From: Gammaproteobacteria bacterium
Lineage (GTDB): Bacteria > Pseudomonadota > Gammaproteobacteria > Pseudomonadales > Azotimanducaceae
Assembly (NCBI GenBank): GCA_028821405.1
Contig: JAPPGK010000011.1
Span: 1 to 35,486, forward strand
Direction of reading: 5' to 3'
Length of the DNA: 35,486 nt
Shown: in pieces, positions 1 through 8,929 of the stretch
Layout of the letters: every line of letters begins with the position of its first letter
Numbering within the stretch: position 1 is the first letter of the stretch
Translations under genes and position numbers: made by a program
The notes under the pieces: model-generated
The model's database searches: none
What the model saw: only the letters and a program-made list of their open reading frames with translations
Told to the model about the DNA's origin: nothing

Positions 1-73
1 GCACCCCGAGCTCCGCCGCCGCCCGCATGATGCGGATGGCGATCTCGCCCCGGTTCGCCACCAGAAGCTTCAT
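1..73 (-). CDS. Biotin carboxylase subunit, N-terminus only (cut by window edge)
   Basis: Only the first 24 residues are visible. They read MKLLVANRGEIAIRIMRAAA followed by ELGV, the hallmark N-terminus of the biotin carboxylase fold (ATP-dependent carboxylation of biotin). It could be the alpha subunit of acetyl-, propionyl- or methylcrotonyl-CoA carboxylase, or of urea or pyruvate carboxylase; the visible part cannot separate them. A GGGGAG Shine-Dalgarno sits 3 nt before the ATG. It lies 66 bp downstream of the lipoprotein gene on the same strand, so it may be the last gene of the nucleoside hydrolase-lipoprotein transcript, or independent of it. Confidence 0.8.
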   Translation of the reverse strand, partial: MKLLVANRGEIAIRIMRAAAELGV

Positions 74-139
74 TGTCTCCCCGGTCCCCAGATGTCGGTT
101 GGCGTCACCAAATGGACAACCGGTAACAATAACGCGAGA

Positions 140-652
140 TCAATCGTTTGGCGCATCCCATTGGAAGCGGATGCCTTCGGCGGTCTCGAAGTCGCCCTGC
201 GCTTCGCGCGCGTCTGCGATCAAGAGCCATGCCCCGCGTTCCTCCGGGCTGCCCGCGCGCAGAAACAACAGCGCCTTGCGTGCGTTCTGCTCGGCCATCG
301 CGGCTTGACCGTCGCGCAGCCGAAGCTCGGCGAGTTGCAGCCAGAGTTCACCGCGCCGGGGCTCGATGCGGATCGCCTGTTCGATGGTGGCTGCCGCTTC
401 GCTGGGCGACCCGGCGTTGTCGAGCACCCGCGCCTCGTCGATGAGCGCTTCGGTGATGGCGGTCGGGGGTTCGATCGCGGGCGGCGGCGGCCGTGGCGGC
501 GGCTGCTCGGGCGGCGCTTCGACGACGATTTGGCGAACCGTGGGAGGCGGCGGCGGAGGTGCGGGCGCGGGTATGGGGGGCGGGGGCGCAGGCAGCAGCG
601 AACAGCCTGTGGCGAGCAGGCCGATGGCGGCGGTGACAATCAGCCCCTTCAC
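140..652 (-). CDS. Proline-rich TPR lipoprotein
   Basis: A 170-residue protein starting at GTG 652, whose codon overlaps the TGA of the nucleoside hydrolase (GTGA), implying translational coupling. Residues 1-17 form a lipoprotein signal with lipobox LATGC (acylated Cys17). Then comes a strongly proline-rich stretch, probably a flexible spacer through the periplasm. The C-terminal half, from about residue 70, is helical and resembles tetratricopeptide repeats (an EAAATIEQAIRIEP type pattern followed by a WLQLAELRLRDG segment). TPR lipoproteins usually scaffold envelope protein complexes; the partner is unknown. An ORF in the same frame extends upstream to 1033, but that extension is a shadow of the preceding gene. 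Confidence 0.8.
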   Translation of the reverse strand: MKGLIVTAAIGLLATGCSLLPAPPPPIPAPAPPPPPPTVRQIVVEAPPEQPPPRPPPPAIEPPTAITEALIDEARVLDNAGSPSEAAATIEQAIRIEPRRGELWLQLAELRLRDGQAAMAEQNARKALLFLRAGSPEERGAWLLIADAREAQGDFETAEGIRFQWDAPND

Positions 653-1569
653 GTCGACTCCCGGGCGTCCAGGGACTCCATGACCACTTCCCACGCCCGT
701 TCGGCATCGATTCCGTAGGCCACGTTGGCGTTGGCTTGATCGCGCCGCCGACTGACGCGCTGATCGACCACGGTCATGCCGCGGGTCAATGCGCCGCGGA
801 GTTCGACGGCAACCGCGCGCGGCTCGGCCCGGAGAAGATGGGGATGGGTGATCGCCAACACCGCGCAGGGGTCGTGCATGGCGGAGGCGCGGCGGCCGAT
901 CAGGGTCTCCATGCGGTCGTGCAGGTAGTCGAAGATCTGTGCCGCGAACGTGGCCTTGGCGGTACCGCTCTGCCGCAGGCGTTCGGTCAGAGGGTCGCTG
1001 GTCTGGAACTGGTGGGTGAGGTTGAGGCCGCACATCGTGATCTCGGCGCCGGACTCAAACACCCGGGCGGCCGCTTCCGCGTCGGCGAAGATGTTGAACT
1101 CGGCAACCCGGGTGACGTTGCCCACGTCGGTACTGCCGCCCATGATGGATATGCCGGCGATGCGCTTCCCCCAACTCGGATCCCGATCAATGGCGAGTGC
1201 GAGGTTCGTCAGGGGTCCCACGGCGACGACGACGATATCCGGTTCGGCGTTGTCGAGCAGAAAAGCCACCGCGTCGTCCCCGGCGGTCGAGCGCTCGTGG
1301 GCGATGCGATCGACGCCGCCGAGCCCCGTCTCGCCGTGTACCGCGGCCGCGTGGATGGGTTCGCCCACCAAGGGCTTGGCGGCGCCGCTCACCACCGGCG
1401 TGTCAACATCGAGGAGCGCCGTCACCATGAGCGCATTGGCCGTCGTGGCGGCGAGCGGCGCGTTGCCGCTGACGGCGGTGATGCCGACGACATCGGCGTG
1501 GCGGTGCGCCAGGATGAGGGCGATGGCATCGTCGTGGCCGGGATCGCAGTCGATGATCAGTCGGGGCAT
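649..1569 (-). CDS. Nucleoside hydrolase (IU-nucleoside hydrolase family)
   Basis: A 306-residue protein of the inosine-uridine preferring nucleoside N-ribohydrolase family, which splits ribonucleosides into base and ribose. The N-terminal Ca2+-binding signature DCDPGHDDA (residues 8-16) is intact, and the family's central NIFADAEAA region and C-terminal HDPCAVL segment are present. The length matches the RihA/RihB/RihC type (about 310 residues), but substrate preference cannot be assigned. The ATG at 1569 has AAGGA 9 nt upstream. The gene is divergent from the MFS transporter and overlaps the lipoprotein start by 4 bp. A nucleoside or sugar role for the adjacent transporter is possible but unproven. 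Confidence 0.92.
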   Translation of the reverse strand: MPRLIIDCDPGHDDAIALILAHRHADVVGITAVSGNAPLAATTANALMVTALLDVDTPVVSGAAKPLVGEPIHAAAVHGETGLGGVDRIAHERSTAGDDAVAFLLDNAEPDIVVVAVGPLTNLALAIDRDPSWGKRIAGISIMGGSTDVGNVTRVAEFNIFADAEAAARVFESGAEITMCGLNLTHQFQTSDPLTERLRQSGTAKATFAAQIFDYLHDRMETLIGRRASAMHDPCAVLAITHPHLLRAEPRAVAVELRGALTRGMTVVDQRVSRRRDQANANVAYGIDAERAWEVVMESLDAREST

Positions 1570-1636
1570 TGGTCGTTGTCCTTCGGCAGCCGAGTCACCC
1601 TATCATGGCGGGCGGTATTTGGTTGGGTCGACGAGG

Positions 1637-2848
1637 GTGTCGGGAACAAGCGACTCGCGCACGCTCGAGCGGCGGATCCTGGCGTGGATGTGCGTGCTGA
1701 TCGCCGTCAACCAGCTCGGCTTCGGGGCCGTCATCCCGGTGCTGCCGCTTTACGCGAAGTCCTTCGACGTGTCGCAGACCGCGATCGGTGCAACGGTCGC
1801 CGTCTACGGCGTGGCCCGGGTCTTCCTGGGGCTCCCGACCGGCAAGGCGGCCGATCTGTTGGGGCGGCGCACGGCGCTCGCCGTCGGCGGCGGCGTGACC
1901 GTGCTCGGCAACCTTTGGTGCGCGCTGGCATCGACCTACCTCGAGTTGCTGATGGCGCGCTTGATCGCCGGCGCGGGCGCAGGAATCGTGCTCACCGCGG
2001 GTCTCATCGTGCTCGCCGACATCGCATCGCCCACGACGCGTGGGCGCACCTTGGCCATCTACCAGGGCGTCTTTCTGTTCGCCGTCGGTATCGGCCCGTT
2101 CCCGGGCGGGTTCCTCGCCGAACGCTTCGCCCTGGAGGCGCCGTTCCTGGTCTACGCGATCATGGGCGCCGCCGTCACGGCCGTCGCGTGGTTCGGTGTC
2201 CCGGAAACCCGCGGGCTTGGCGGTACGCTCCCCGGCGCGGGCAAGACCGTTCGACTCCGCGAGCAGGTGCGCGCGTTGCTTGGCAACATCGGCTTCCGGC
2301 TCGTGTGCCTGATCGGCCTCGTCGGTGCGCTCGCGCGAACCGGCGGCCTGTTCAGCATCGTGCCGATCCTGGGACGGGAGCGTCTGTCGCTGTCAGCCAC
2401 CGAGATCGGCTTCGCCTTCGCGCTCGGCAGCATCGTCGGCCTGCTGGTGACCTATCCGGCGGGCTTCATGGCCGACCGTTTTGGCCGCAAGGCGGTGATC
2501 GTGCCCGCCACGGTGCTGATCGGCATCTCGATGCTCGCGTTCAGTCTCGCGCCCGACTATGCCTGGTTCCTCGCCGCCTGCCTGATCTGGGGCGGGGCGA
2601 TCACGGCATCCGGCGCGGCACCGGCGGCCTACGCGGTCGACGCGGCGCCCGAGGGCATGAATGCCGCCGCGATGGGTTCGTATCGCATGCTGAGCGACGT
2701 GGGCTACGTGGTCGGCCCGATCCTGCTGGGTTGGCTGGGCGACGCGGGCGGTCTCGACCTGCCGCTATGGACCGCCGCCGGAAGTCTCTTCCTCATGGCG
2801 GCTTTGTTCGGATTGTTCGCGTCGGAGACGGTGCGCGATAGGGCGTAG
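1637..2848 (+). CDS. MFS transporter, 12-TM drug/metabolite exporter type
   Basis: A roughly 403-residue major facilitator protein with about 12 hydrophobic segments. MFS motif A appears after TM2 (GKAADLLGRR, near residue 69) and is repeated in the second half (ADRFGRK), the expected internal duplication. There is a PETRG sequence at the end of the first half. The start is uncertain: GTG 1637 gives a short cytoplasmic N-terminus in front of TM1, TTG 1619 is an alternative, and neither has a good Shine-Dalgarno. A TATCAT box at 1601-1606 could be its -10. The reading frame is open far upstream, but that part is antisense to the nucleoside hydrolase. The substrate cannot be inferred. Confidence 0.88.
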   Translation: MSGTSDSRTLERRILAWMCVLIAVNQLGFGAVIPVLPLYAKSFDVSQTAIGATVAVYGVARVFLGLPTGKAADLLGRRTALAVGGGVTVLGNLWCALASTYLELLMARLIAGAGAGIVLTAGLIVLADIASPTTRGRTLAIYQGVFLFAVGIGPFPGGFLAERFALEAPFLVYAIMGAAVTAVAWFGVPETRGLGGTLPGAGKTVRLREQVRALLGNIGFRLVCLIGLVGALARTGGLFSIVPILGRERLSLSATEIGFAFALGSIVGLLVTYPAGFMADRFGRKAVIVPATVLIGISMLAFSLAPDYAWFLAACLIWGGAITASGAAPAAYAVDAAPEGMNAAAMGSYRMLSDVGYVVGPILLGWLGDAGGLDLPLWTAAGSLFLMAALFGLFASETVRDRA

Positions 2849-2941
2849 TGCTGTCTTCGATGCCGCGGCCTCGTCGGCGCACCCGCAAAGCCGTCGCGTC
2901 TTGTATATTGAAGCCGGGACAATGGAGCGAGGTATCAAGCC

Positions 2942-3145
2942 ATGTCGAAGGGTGAAAGAGTGGTTCTGGCGAGTATTGGCGTTTCACTCTTTTTCGTGCT
3001 TATTGCCAAGTGGGTTGATACTCGGGCGCATTTCGCTGAATTGCATGAAGAGATGGGTGCGCTTCGCACCGTGTTGCGCGGGGACCCATCGGACCTGTGT
3101 ACGACTGACCGGCCCAACGGGGTACAAGACGCGCTCCGTTTGTGA
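2942..3145 (+). CDS. Small single-TM membrane protein, hypothetical
   Basis: A 67-residue ORF with a purine-rich ribosome site (GGAGCGAGG, 9 nt before the ATG). Residues 7-23 form one hydrophobic segment (VVLASIGVSLFFVLIAKWV). It is followed by an amphipathic, possibly coiled segment (DTRAHFAELHEEMGALRTVL), so the protein is probably N-in with a periplasmic helix, or a small membrane-anchored oligomer. No family was recognised. It lies 51 bp upstream of lhr on the same strand. Base composition is somewhat lower in GC than the flanking genes. It could be an accessory gene or a spurious ORF. Confidence 0.55.
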   Translation: MSKGERVVLASIGVSLFFVLIAKWVDTRAHFAELHEEMGALRTVLRGDPSDLCTTDRPNGVQDALRL

Positions 3146-3196
3146 GCAACGCCGTCTGACGGACGCCTTGCAAGGGAAATCGGGTGCCGCCGGATA

Positions 3197-6100
3197 ATGA
3201 CTCCTGCCCTAGCCCGCTTTCACCCCGAGATCCGTAGCTGGTTTCGGGACCGGTTTCGTGCCCCCACGGACGTTCAGGAACGAAGCTGGCCACGCATCGC
3301 CGCCGGTGAACACCTGCTGATCACCGCACCGACGGGCAGCGGCAAGACGCTGACCGCTTTCCTCTGGGCAATCGATGCGTTCGCCACCGGGCAATCCGAG
3401 CCGGAGGCGACCCGGGTTCTCTATGTCTCGCCGCTTAAGGCGCTCAACAACGACGTCCGCGCCAACCTGGTGGAACCGATCACCGAGCTTCGCGAACGGT
3501 TCACGCGGGCGGGCCTCGAATTCCCCAGCCTGCGCGTTCAAACCCGCAGCGGCGACACCGAGCCGGGCGATCGGCAACGCATGCTGCGCCGGCCCCCGGA
3601 ACTGCTGATCACGACGCCGGAAAGCCTCACGCTTCTGCTCACCACCCTACGCGGGCGGCAGGCGCTCTCGACCATCCGCACGGTGATCCTCGACGAGATC
3701 CATTCGGTGGTGGAGAACCGCCGGGGCGTGCAACTGATGACGGGCCTCGAACGTCTCGTCGAAGTGGCCGGCGAGTTCCAGCGCCTCGCGCTCTCGGCCA
3801 CCGTTCGGCCCCTCGAGGCCGTGGCCGACTACGTGGGTGGACGCGATGCATCGGGTGAGCGACGTCCGGTGGGCATCGTCGATTCGAGGGCCGCGAAAAC
3901 CATCGATTTCCGCGTGCGCTTCCCCGAGGCCGCCCGGGTGGCTGCCGACAACGGCGAGAAGATCTGGGAACCGCTGTCCGATTCGTTCAGGGACTTGATC
4001 GCTGCCAACCGCTCGACCCTGTTCTTCACGAACAGCCGCCGGATGGCGGAGAAGATCACGTTGAAGCTCAACGACGACGTCGTGACCCCGGTGGCGTACG
4101 CGCATCACGGTTCTCTGTCGCGGGAGATCCGCACCGAGGTCGAGACCCGTCTCAAGCAGGGCGACCTTAAGGCCATCGTCGCCACGAACTCCCTGGAGAT
4201 GGGCATCGACATCGGCGACCTCGACGAGGTCGTCCTCATCCAATCGCCGCCGTCGATCGCCTCCTCGGTGCAGCGGGTGGGGCGTGCCGGCCATCGGGTG
4301 GGCGACATCAGCCGGGGTTCGTTGTTCCCGACATTCGCCCAGGACTTCCTCGAAGCGGCGGTCCTCGCCAAGGCGGTGCACGAGAAGGACATCGAGCCCT
4401 TGCGCCCGCTTGCCAATCCGCTGGATGTGCTGGCGCAGACCCTGGTTTCCTGCGCAGCGACCGAGGAGTGGGAGACCGGCAAGCTCTACGACGTCCTGAC
4501 CCGGGCGGCGCCCTACGCGACGTTGCCACGGGAACAATTCGACCTGGTGGTCGAGATGCTCGCCGGGCGGTATGCGGGAACCCGGGTTCGGGATCTCAAG
4601 CCCCGACTCGCCTTCGACCGTGTGCGGGAAAGGGTCAAGGCGCGCCAAGGGGCCGCCTTCGCCCTCTACACGTCCGGCGGGACGATCCCCGACCGCGGCT
4701 ACTACACCTTGCGCCACGCCGAGAACGGGGCCGTCATCGGCGAACTCGACGAGGAGTTCGTCTGGGAGTCGACCGTCGGCCAGACATTCACCCTTGGCAC
4801 CCAGAACTGGCTCATTCAGCGCATCACCCACAACGACGTCCTGGTCAAACCGGGCAAGCCCAAGGCAACCGCACCGCCGTTCTGGCGGGCCGAGGGCTTC
4901 AACCGGAGTGCGTACTTCTCAGAGCGCATTGCCGAGTTTCTGCTGACGGCGAACGAGATGCTCAAGCGTCGGGACGCGGCGACCCTCGACGGGAATCTAC
5001 GCGAGCTGGGGTTCGACGCCATCGCGGCGGACGAACTCGTGGGTTTCCTGAAACGCCAGCGCGAAACCACCGGTGCCGATCTGCCCCATGCCCAGCACCT
5101 CTTGGTCGAGCATGTCAAAAGCGGCCCGGGCGGCTACACGGGGCCGGACCGGGAACAGCAGGTCGTCCTACACACCATCTGGGGCGGACGGGTCAACCGG
5201 CCCATTGCGCTCGCGTTGGAGGCCGCTTGGCAGCAGCGTTTCCCCTACCGCGCGGACGTGTTCGCCGACAACGACGCGATCGTCGTCCAGGTCAAGGACG
5301 AGATCGACCCCGCCGTGCTGCTCGGCCTCGTCACGCCGGCCAACTTCGAGCCGCTCTTGCGCCAGTCCCTGGAGGGTTCGGGATTCTTCGGCGCACGGTT
5401 CCGGGAATGCGCCGGCCGCTCGCTGCTATTGACCAAACGCCGCTTCAACCAGCGCATGCCGCTTTGGATGACCCGTCAGCAGGCCAAGAAATTGATGACC
5501 GCCACCCGGGACCTGTCCGACTTTCCGGTGATGCTGGAAACCTGGCGCACCTGCTTGAAGGACGAATTCGACCTGGTGGCCGCCTACGACGCCCTGGAGC
5601 GCCTTGCCGCCGGCGAACTCAACACCTCCATCGCCACGGTCTCCGTGCCGAGCCCGTTTGCGGCGGGCATCGCCTTCAACCAGGTCAGTCGGTACATGTA
5701 CGCCGACGACACCCCCGACGAGGGTGGGCGGTCGTCGCTGTCCGACGACCTCATCCGCCAGGCCGTGTTCGACCAGGCCCTGCGACCCGCCATCGATCCC
5801 GAGGTGGTCGCGGACTTCGAATCCCGCGCCCAGCGCACGCGCGCCGGTTACGTCCCCGACGACGAGGACGAGTTGGCGGAGTGGGTCAAGGAACGCGTCG
5901 CGATTCCCGAGGCCGAGTGGTTCGAGGGCGTCGATGTCCCACCCCTGCTGCGGCGGCAGGTCCACGGCGGGCGGACGTTCCTGGTCCATCCGGAGATCGA
6001 ACTCGGCGACGATCCCGTCCGCCAGGCGGGGGAGATGCTGCAGTTCTACGGGCCGCGAACCGCGACGGAGATCGACGCGCTGCTGCCGTTCGACGATGCG

Positions 6101-7429
6101 GCGGCGATCCTGCGCGAATTGGTGGACGGCGAGGATGTCGTAGGCGGAAGACTCATCGCCGGTTCCGATGCGGAGTATTTCTGCGACGCCGACAACCTCG
6201 AGACCCTGATCCGCTTCCAACGGGCCTCGGCGCGCCCGGGCTTCGAGGCACGCCCGGTGGCGGACTTACCGCCGTTCCTGGCGGACTGGCAGGGATTCGG
6301 AGGCGAGGTGACCCCGGAGGCGTTTCTCGACTTGAGCGACCACCTGCGGGGCTATGCGGCGCCAGTGGACTACTGGCTCGACGAGGCATTCCGCTCTCGT
6401 CTGCCCGGCGCAACGGTATCGGACCTGGACGCTGCGGCGACCAACGGGGGACTTCAATGGCGGGGTGCCGGCAACGAGTCGATACGGCTCGGCTTCGGCG
6501 AGGACTTCGACCTGATGGACGCGCCGGAGGCCCCCGGGTCCGATGCGGCCGCATCGTTCAATGATCCCCGCGCCCGCTACACGTTCCTGCAACTCCTGGA
6601 CGAATCGAAACTGGACGCCGAGACGTTCAACGCCGGGTTCTGGGAGTCGGTCTGGGCGGGGCGAATCAGCGCCGACGGATTCGCGGTTCTAGACGCGGCC
6701 CGCGCCCGGCGCTACGAAATGCCCATCGGCTCGAGGGCACGTGTCCGCTCCCGTGCCCGCGCCAGGGGGATGGCCGTCGGCTGGCCCGGCACCTGGTATC
6801 GGAGCGAGCCTCCCGCGCCCCTCGCCGACGGCATCGAGAGACTCGAACAGGCCAAGGAGCGCTGTCGGTTGCTCCTCGACCGCTACGGCGTCCTTACCCG
6901 CGAGCACGCCAACCGCGAGGGCGGGCCGTTCCGGTTCTCGGCGTTGTTTCCGGCGCTACGGGTCATGGAGCTATCCGGCGAAGTCGTCGCCGGACTGTTC
7001 TTCGACGAACTCTCGGGCCCCCAGTTCGCCCTGCCCGAAGCGCTGCGCCGACTCGAGCGCCTGTGCACGCCGGACGCGACCTTCTGGATCAGCGCGATCG
7101 ATCCCGTGGCGCCCTGCGGACTGGGCCTCGCGCTGCCCGAGGTGCCGCACCGGCGCGTTGCCAATCACCTGGGATACTTCGAGGGATCCCTTGCCCTGGT
7201 GTCCGAGAGTTTCGGCCGCCGGTTGATGTTCTTCCTCGATCCCGACGACCCCGGTCTCGATGTCCTGCTCCCCAATCTGGCCATGCTTTGCCGGCGCCGC
7301 AGGCGGCTGTCTCCGCAGACCATCAATGGGGCGCCGGCGCGATCAAGCCCCTACCTGACGGCATTGGCACGGCACGTTGCGGTCGTCAAGGATCACAAGG
7401 GCATCTACCTGGAGACCCGCGAGATCTGA
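3197..7429 (+). CDS. lhr: Lhr-type ATP-dependent DNA helicase
   Basis: A 1410-residue superfamily 2 helicase of the large bacterial Lhr type (E. coli Lhr is about 1540 residues). Visible motifs are Walker A APTGSGKT (44-51), motif II DEIH (165-168), motif III SAT (199-201) and motif VI QRVGRAGH (358-365). Beyond the RecA-like core come the Lhr winged-helix and associated domains, and then a long C-terminal extension containing a winged-helix-like segment (MLQFYGPRTATEIDALLPF). Lhr is a 3'-5' translocase linked to DNA repair, and the C-terminal region of the E. coli enzyme has been linked to uracil-DNA glycosylase activity. The start at ATG 3197 has no clear Shine-Dalgarno. The gene stands alone and ends convergently with the methyltransferase cluster. 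Confidence 0.95.
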   Translation: MTPALARFHPEIRSWFRDRFRAPTDVQERSWPRIAAGEHLLITAPTGSGKTLTAFLWAIDAFATGQSEPEATRVLYVSPLKALNNDVRANLVEPITELRERFTRAGLEFPSLRVQTRSGDTEPGDRQRMLRRPPELLITTPESLTLLLTTLRGRQALSTIRTVILDEIHSVVENRRGVQLMTGLERLVEVAGEFQRLALSATVRPLEAVADYVGGRDASGERRPVGIVDSRAAKTIDFRVRFPEAARVAADNGEKIWEPLSDSFRDLIAANRSTLFFTNSRRMAEKITLKLNDDVVTPVAYAHHGSLSREIRTEVETRLKQGDLKAIVATNSLEMGIDIGDLDEVVLIQSPPSIASSVQRVGRAGHRVGDISRGSLFPTFAQDFLEAAVLAKAVHEKDIEPLRPLANPLDVLAQTLVSCAATEEWETGKLYDVLTRAAPYATLPREQFDLVVEMLAGRYAGTRVRDLKPRLAFDRVRERVKARQGAAFALYTSGGTIPDRGYYTLRHAENGAVIGELDEEFVWESTVGQTFTLGTQNWLIQRITHNDVLVKPGKPKATAPPFWRAEGFNRSAYFSERIAEFLLTANEMLKRRDAATLDGNLRELGFDAIAADELVGFLKRQRETTGADLPHAQHLLVEHVKSGPGGYTGPDREQQVVLHTIWGGRVNRPIALALEAAWQQRFPYRADVFADNDAIVVQVKDEIDPAVLLGLVTPANFEPLLRQSLEGSGFFGARFRECAGRSLLLTKRRFNQRMPLWMTRQQAKKLMTATRDLSDFPVMLETWRTCLKDEFDLVAAYDALERLAAGELNTSIATVSVPSPFAAGIAFNQVSRYMYADDTPDEGGRSSLSDDLIRQAVFDQALRPAIDPEVVADFESRAQRTRAGYVPDDEDELAEWVKERVAIPEAEWFEGVDVPPLLRRQVHGGRTFLVHPEIELGDDPVRQAGEMLQFYGPRTATEIDALLPFDDAAAILRELVDGEDVVGGRLIAGSDAEYFCDADNLETLIRFQRASARPGFEARPVADLPPFLADWQGFGGEVTPEAFLDLSDHLRGYAAPVDYWLDEAFRSRLPGATVSDLDAAATNGGLQWRGAGNESIRLGFGEDFDLMDAPEAPGSDAAASFNDPRARYTFLQLLDESKLDAETFNAGFWESVWAGRISADGFAVLDAARARRYEMPIGSRARVRSRARARGMAVGWPGTWYRSEPPAPLADGIERLEQAKERCRLLLDRYGVLTREHANREGGPFRFSALFPALRVMELSGEVVAGLFFDELSGPQFALPEALRRLERLCTPDATFWISAIDPVAPCGLGLALPEVPHRRVANHLGYFEGSLALVSESFGRRLMFFLDPDDPGLDVLLPNLAMLCRRRRRLSPQTINGAPARSSPYLTALARHVAVVKDHKGIYLETREI

Positions 7430-7515
7430 CACGCCACGACGCCCGCGTCAGTGGGACATCCGGGCCGCGACAAGCGCTACAGGCCCGTTGTGCAAACGCG
7501 CCACGTCGCGACCCT

Positions 7516-8115
7516 TTACCGGCCGCTACGGATGTGCGGGAAGTACCGTCCCACGCGTTGGCAATAGGTCTCGTAGCGTTCTCCGTGAACGCGCCGCAGG
7601 TGGGGTTCTTCGACCTTGCGTACCTGCACCTCGAAGCCCGTGTAGCTCAGCAACGCCAAGAGCAACGTGAGAATGTGCGGAACGAGTACGACGAACCCGA
7701 TGCCGAGCAGTAGCATGCCGGAGTAGATGGGGTTCCTCGATACGCTGAACATGCCACGCACGACCAGCTCGTTCTTCTCCGAGGCATCCACCCCGATTCG
7801 CCAGGCATCGCCCATCTGGTACTGCGAGACCATCGTGATGGTCGTCGCCAAAGCGCAGATGGCGACGCCGGTCGCTGCGCCGACGGGACCCAGGTCGAGT
7901 TGTCCAGGTAGCCAGGAGATGCTGTCGAGGACCGTCACTACCAGCACGCCGAGCAAGGCGGCCGCTTGCATGGCGGTCGCCGCTTGCCCGGAAAGGGTGG
8001 CGCCCTGCTTGCCGAGGCGTAGGCCATGGTCCCGTGTTCGTCGGTACTGCAGGCTGATCCTGAAGCCGAAGATGAGCACCGCGCAGACGACGAAGACGAC
8101 GAAAGGCAGCCTCAT
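7516..8115 (-). CDS. Integral-membrane methyltransferase, ICMT/PEMT family
   Basis: A 199-residue protein with about five hydrophobic segments. The C-terminal signature of isoprenylcysteine carboxyl methyltransferase / phospholipid methyltransferase-like enzymes is present: an NPIYSGM motif, then EEPHLRRVHGERYETYCQRV, ending in RYFP, which forms the SAM site at the membrane face. Bacterial members methylate unknown lipids or small molecules, so the substrate is undefined. It lies 46 bp after the SDR gene on the same strand and is probably the last gene of the enoyl-CoA hydratase-SDR transcript. It converges with lhr; the 86-bp gap between them shows no convincing terminator. Confidence 0.85.
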   Translation of the reverse strand: MRLPFVVFVVCAVLIFGFRISLQYRRTRDHGLRLGKQGATLSGQAATAMQAAALLGVLVVTVLDSISWLPGQLDLGPVGAATGVAICALATTITMVSQYQMGDAWRIGVDASEKNELVVRGMFSVSRNPIYSGMLLLGIGFVVLVPHILTLLLALLSYTGFEVQVRKVEEPHLRRVHGERYETYCQRVGRYFPHIRSGR

Positions 8116-8161
8116 GACGTCGGTTCCGCGATTCGAGACGTACGCGCCGCGAGCGCGTCCC

Positions 8162-8926
8162 CTACAGCGGTCCCCCGCCGTCGCAGTAGATCTTCTCGCC
8201 CGTCAGATAGCTGTTCTGATCCGACACGAGGAACCGCACCACGTTGGCCACATCCTCGGGCTGGCAGACCTTGCCGAACGGCATGGAGCCGTCGAGGACG
8301 CGCATGTCGGTGATCCCGGCGGTCGCTTTCATCAGCCGTCGACCCATCTCCGTCTCCACGAGGCCGGGGGCGACGATATTGACGCGGATCCCATGGGCCC
8401 GTTCCTCCTTGGAAAGGGTTAAGGCCAGGCTCTCCAATGCCGATTTCGCCATGTTGTAGGGCGCCCCGTTGGCTGCCAGGCCCCGGGTGGCCGTGCTTGA
8501 GATCATGACGATGTCGCCGCGGCCCAACTGGCGCATTCCGGGTACCACGAGCTTGGCCAGGTAGTGCGAACCGAAGGCGTGCGTGGCCACGACGCGACGC
8601 AGTTCCGCCGGCTCCGTGTCGACCACCGACAGTCCGCGGCTGGCGATCCCGGCGTTGTTGACCAGAATGCCCACCGGACCGAGTTCGTCCACGACCGAGG
8701 CCACCATCGCCGCGGTTCGGTCGAAGTCGTCGACGGGCGCTGCGAACATCCCTGCGTTGCCGCCGTCGGCCTTGATCGTCTCGACCGTGTCCTCTGCCGC
8801 GCCTTTGTCGCGACGGTAGTTGATCGCCACGGTGGCGCCGTCGGCTGCGAGTGCGAGCGAAATGGCGCGTCCAATGCCGCGACCGCCGCCCGACACCAAC
8901 GCGACACGACCCTTGAGCGATCCCAC
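8162..8926 (-). CDS. SDR family oxidoreductase (FabG-like)
   Basis: A 254-residue short-chain dehydrogenase/reductase. The Rossmann cofactor loop GGGRGIG is at 13-19, NNAG at 90-93, the catalytic Ser at 143-144, and Tyr157 and Lys161 form YNMAK. The C-terminus (YLTGEKIYCDGGGPL) is the FabG-like pattern. A basic pair after the second strand (INYRRDKG) suggests NADP(H). The start is GTG 8926, three nt after the stop of the enoyl-CoA hydratase gene, with GGGAAG 6 nt upstream, so the two are translationally coupled. It is likely a hydroxyacyl or 3-oxoacyl dehydrogenase acting on the same acyl-CoA chemistry; the exact substrate is unknown. Confidence 0.92.
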   Translation of the reverse strand: MGSLKGRVALVSGGGRGIGRAISLALAADGATVAINYRRDKGAAEDTVETIKADGGNAGMFAAPVDDFDRTAAMVASVVDELGPVGILVNNAGIASRGLSVVDTEPAELRRVVATHAFGSHYLAKLVVPGMRQLGRGDIVMISSTATRGLAANGAPYNMAKSALESLALTLSKEERAHGIRVNIVAPGLVETEMGRRLMKATAGITDMRVLDGSMPFGKVCQPEDVANVVRFLVSDQNSYLTGEKIYCDGGGPL

Positions 8927-8929
8927 GTG

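Noticed and set aside
736-2841. 701-codon plus-strand ORF
   Set aside because: Arg/Gly-rich shadow frame running antisense to the nucleoside hydrolase and out of frame with the MFS gene, typical of high-GC DNA.
4468-6564. 698-codon ORF inside lhr
   Set aside because: Out-of-frame shadow of lhr with an Arg/Pro/Gly-rich composition and no recognisable motif.
7430-7515. Terminator between lhr and the methyltransferase gene
   Set aside because: Only short imperfect complementarity, no convincing stem or T-run.
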